NCBI RefSeq assembly: GCF_010389155.1
Contig: NC_057769.1
Coordinates: 8,060,735-8,124,734 of the forward strand
Length of the DNA stretch: 64,000 nt
Source: Erigeron canadensis
Taxonomy: Eukaryota; Streptophyta; Magnoliopsida; Asterales; Asteraceae
Direction of reading: 5' to 3'
Part shown: one piece after another, positions 62,053-64,000 of the stretch
Layout of the letters: every line of letters starts with the position of its first letter
Numbering within the stretch: position 1 is the stretch's first letter
Position numbers and translations under genes: made by a program
The notes under the pieces: generated by a model
The model's input: only the letters and a program-made list of their open reading frames with translations
What the model was told of the DNA's origin: nothing
Databases searched by the model: none

Positions 62053-64000
62053 TCAAGGATTTGAAACATCATTTTCAATGAGAATGCGTCTTCTCTTTGT
62101 GGTGGTCTTGGCACTTGATGGTTCCAAATCCGTATCATCATAATGAATAGCGGTTATTGAGTTCATAGTTTCTTCATTGTCTTTCATAATAGACTCCTGA
62201 GATGTTAGATACATAAATTAGAGAAGTAAATTTGGTGTAAAATATATTCTTAAATTTTAATTATAAGGGTTTGACAGTTTTATTAATGAATATTTGGAGG
62301 AGACAATAATAATCAAAAAATTTGTTAAATGAGTATTGGTGGGAAGATAAAATGGAAATTATGGATTTCGTATATACAATAAATGAATTATACCTGTTCT
62401 ACTCCATGTAGGTTACACCACTTTCTAATAATATTTTTGTCGTTGGTAAACTTGCCAACAGTATAAATCTTCCTAGTATATCTTAGATTGTAGGGAGTAA
62501 CAGATACCCTCCAAAGGTACCTTTGACCGATGAGGACGTTAAGCTCATCGGGCAATGAGTCATTGTTGTTTGCCTGTTTTTTCTTTAGATCGTATGCAGT
62601 ACTACTCACCAATTGAATGACATCTCTTTCAAAGAGGGTGAAAGCGAATGAGCCTGTTTCATCTTCTACTATGATATTGACTTTGTACCTAAGGTAAATA
62701 AACCATAGGGATTAACATTAGTATGCTAATGGTATATAAAATCACAAAATCAACAGTATGTTTATTATGATTAGGAATTAAGCGTTAATGTAAATGTAAA
62801 CAAACCTTAGATAGAGAGGGGGTGATCGCCGCACTTGTTACATCTGAAGGGATTACCAACTGTTCGTCAATTGAGCCAACAATTTCTTGTTCTGGATCTA
62901 TGGTTACAACCTTTCTAGTGCATTTTTTGCAGGCAATATAAGACCATTCATCCTCATCAAGAAATCCTTCTATAGTTGATAAGTTTGTGTACCAAGTAGT
63001 CTGAATAAAGTTTGTAAAATATGTGAAAAACAACACATATGGTGCAATAATGAGATGCAAGTTTTAAATATATACCTTTTTTTGATTATCAATTGTGGCT
63101 AAAGGTTGACGGTCTATGTCCACCAAAAAATCATCTTCTGTAGTTACACTTGATTGTGACTGTTTGGGGGGGATCTTATTTAACCCAGAAAGTTGAATGC
63201 CGTTATCGCTCATCGTATAATTGGCATAAATAAATAGTGTCTTCACATAGCTACAAAGTAGTGTAATAATATCTATTAAAAAATAAAGTATATTCTAGGT
63301 GTTGAGTACCTTTGCTTGAAATCTTCAACCTCATCAATAGAAGCATTGATCAAGAGTCTAGTTCCATAATAATCATTTTGAACTATGGGGTGCTCTGCAT
63401 CAATAAAATTAAGGAAGTTCATTACTGGGGAACGTAAATACCAAAAAGACAAACACATTGGTGACATTTTAGTTGCTACCATTCCAAATCTTCATTCTTG
63501 CAAACTGTAGTGTTATTATAATTGGCTTTTCCATATCATGAGAAGCAACAAATGTCAAAAACTGTTCGGCATAAACACCAAACAAAGTGCAATCAATCTG
63601 GTCCCTCCTGCGTAAATTGGAAAATATATTATATAATGTCTAGTTAAACATACGACTTTAAACCAAAAAGTTACTCCGTATTCATTAGAGTGGTTGATCA
63701 GAAATTTCTATTCTTTTTTATCTCCAAACGGTTGAGGATCACTATAATAACCACGCAGCCAATGACATCTGTAATAGCACATATTAAAGTCATACTATAA
63801 ATCATGTGTACGGACCGAATGATAGGGAAAAGATGTTATAAGTAACAGGATATAATTAATAAAATTACCGATAGGGTCACAACAATGACAACTTTTGGTT
63901 GGTAATGTTGGTAAAAGATTCAAATTAAATCGCAACTTTGATGGTTGTCTTTAGTAAGAGTGAGCTTATATGGATATTCGGTAAGCTTATATTTCGAGTT
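62053..64000 (-). pseudogene. RPA70-like gene (Helitron copy 1), partial, frame damaged
   Basis: Only the 3' portion is in the window. On the minus strand, segments resemble successive RPA70 DNA-binding domains: KYKLTEYPYKLTLTKD (about 63990), RRDQIDCTLFGVYAEQFLTF with KPIIITLQFARMKIWNG (about 63610-63480), TRLLINASIDEVEDFKQR (to about 63300), and then the zinc-ribbon exon WSYIACKKCTRKV (about 62920). The exon 62688-62394 has YKVNIIVEDETGSFAFTLF, and the last exon 62196-62053 ends RRRILIENDVSNP. The second Cys pair of the zinc ribbon (CNKCGDHPL) is present only in another frame near 62815-62845, indicating compensating indels. Likely role in active elements: binding displaced single strands. 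Confidence 0.72.

Larger units (their letters stand above)
51401..64000 (-). mobile_element. Large Helitron, minus strand, 5' end beyond the window
   Basis: A rolling-circle transposon. Read on the minus strand, an RPA-like gene comes first (62053 to past 64000), then Rep/helicase (60759-54862), then a second RPA-like gene (52787-51672) and the 3' terminus (CTAG at 51404-51401). At least 12.6 kb is visible. Coding regions carry several frameshifts and stops, so this copy is probably not autonomous now. Gene content (HUH Rep plus Pif1-like helicase plus RPA) is the known plant Helitron set. Confidence 0.9.

Noticed and set aside
1..64000. CRISPR arrays, operons, riboswitches, rRNA or tRNA genes
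   Set aside because: Intron-rich plant nuclear DNA; no array of spaced identical repeats and no rRNA or intact tRNA gene was recognised by eye.

Overview
The window reads as nuclear DNA of a flowering plant. Genes are intron-rich, AT-rich intergenic DNA is full of transposable elements, and the products are plant-specific (a BPM-type MATH-BTB protein, Mediator subunit 33, the plastid protein PALE CRESS). The retroelement and repeat families look like those of Asteraceae, but that is recognition from memory, not a search result.

Layout. 1-9545 is a nearly complete, apparently young Ty3/gypsy chromovirus (Tekay-like): a truncated left LTR, primer-binding site, an extra leader ORF, one intact gag-pol ORF of 1579 codons, and a full 2715-bp right LTR. 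It seems to sit inside an older, oppositely oriented LTR fragment (9546-9810). 9811-12512 holds a tRNA-derived SINE with target-site duplications, an LTR-like fragment and a hAT-like MITE. Four host genes on the plus strand follow: a BPM E3-ligase adaptor (12513-17927, 4 exons, 409 aa), LSM2 (19351-22163, 3 exons, 93 aa), MED33 (28465-39979, 13 exons, 1324 aa) and PALE CRESS (43036-46871, 7 exons, 306 aa). All exon junctions were placed by hand and keep frame, except that a start-codon-only first exon had to be assumed for LSM2. The genes are unrelated housekeeping or regulatory genes, not an operon-like unit. Their introns are littered with one MITE-like repeat family. 46872-51400 is repeat-rich, with a solo-LTR candidate. 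From 51401 past the right edge lies a large Helitron on the minus strand: a canonical 3' end (hairpin plus CTAG), a decayed Rep/helicase gene, and two replication-protein-A-like genes flanking it.

The most unusual feature is the leader ORF of the retrotransposon (1201-1626). Its first 11 residues match the N-terminus of histone H3 at every position but one, keeping the equivalents of R2, T3, K4, T6, R8, K9 and S10. It also carries a textbook-like SUMO-interacting motif. The same element encodes an integrase with a chromodomain-like tail, a class of domain known in chromoviruses to recognise histone H3 tails. A self-encoded H3-tail mimic in a chromovirus is the best candidate here for an undescribed system. 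Nothing in this report was tested by database search.
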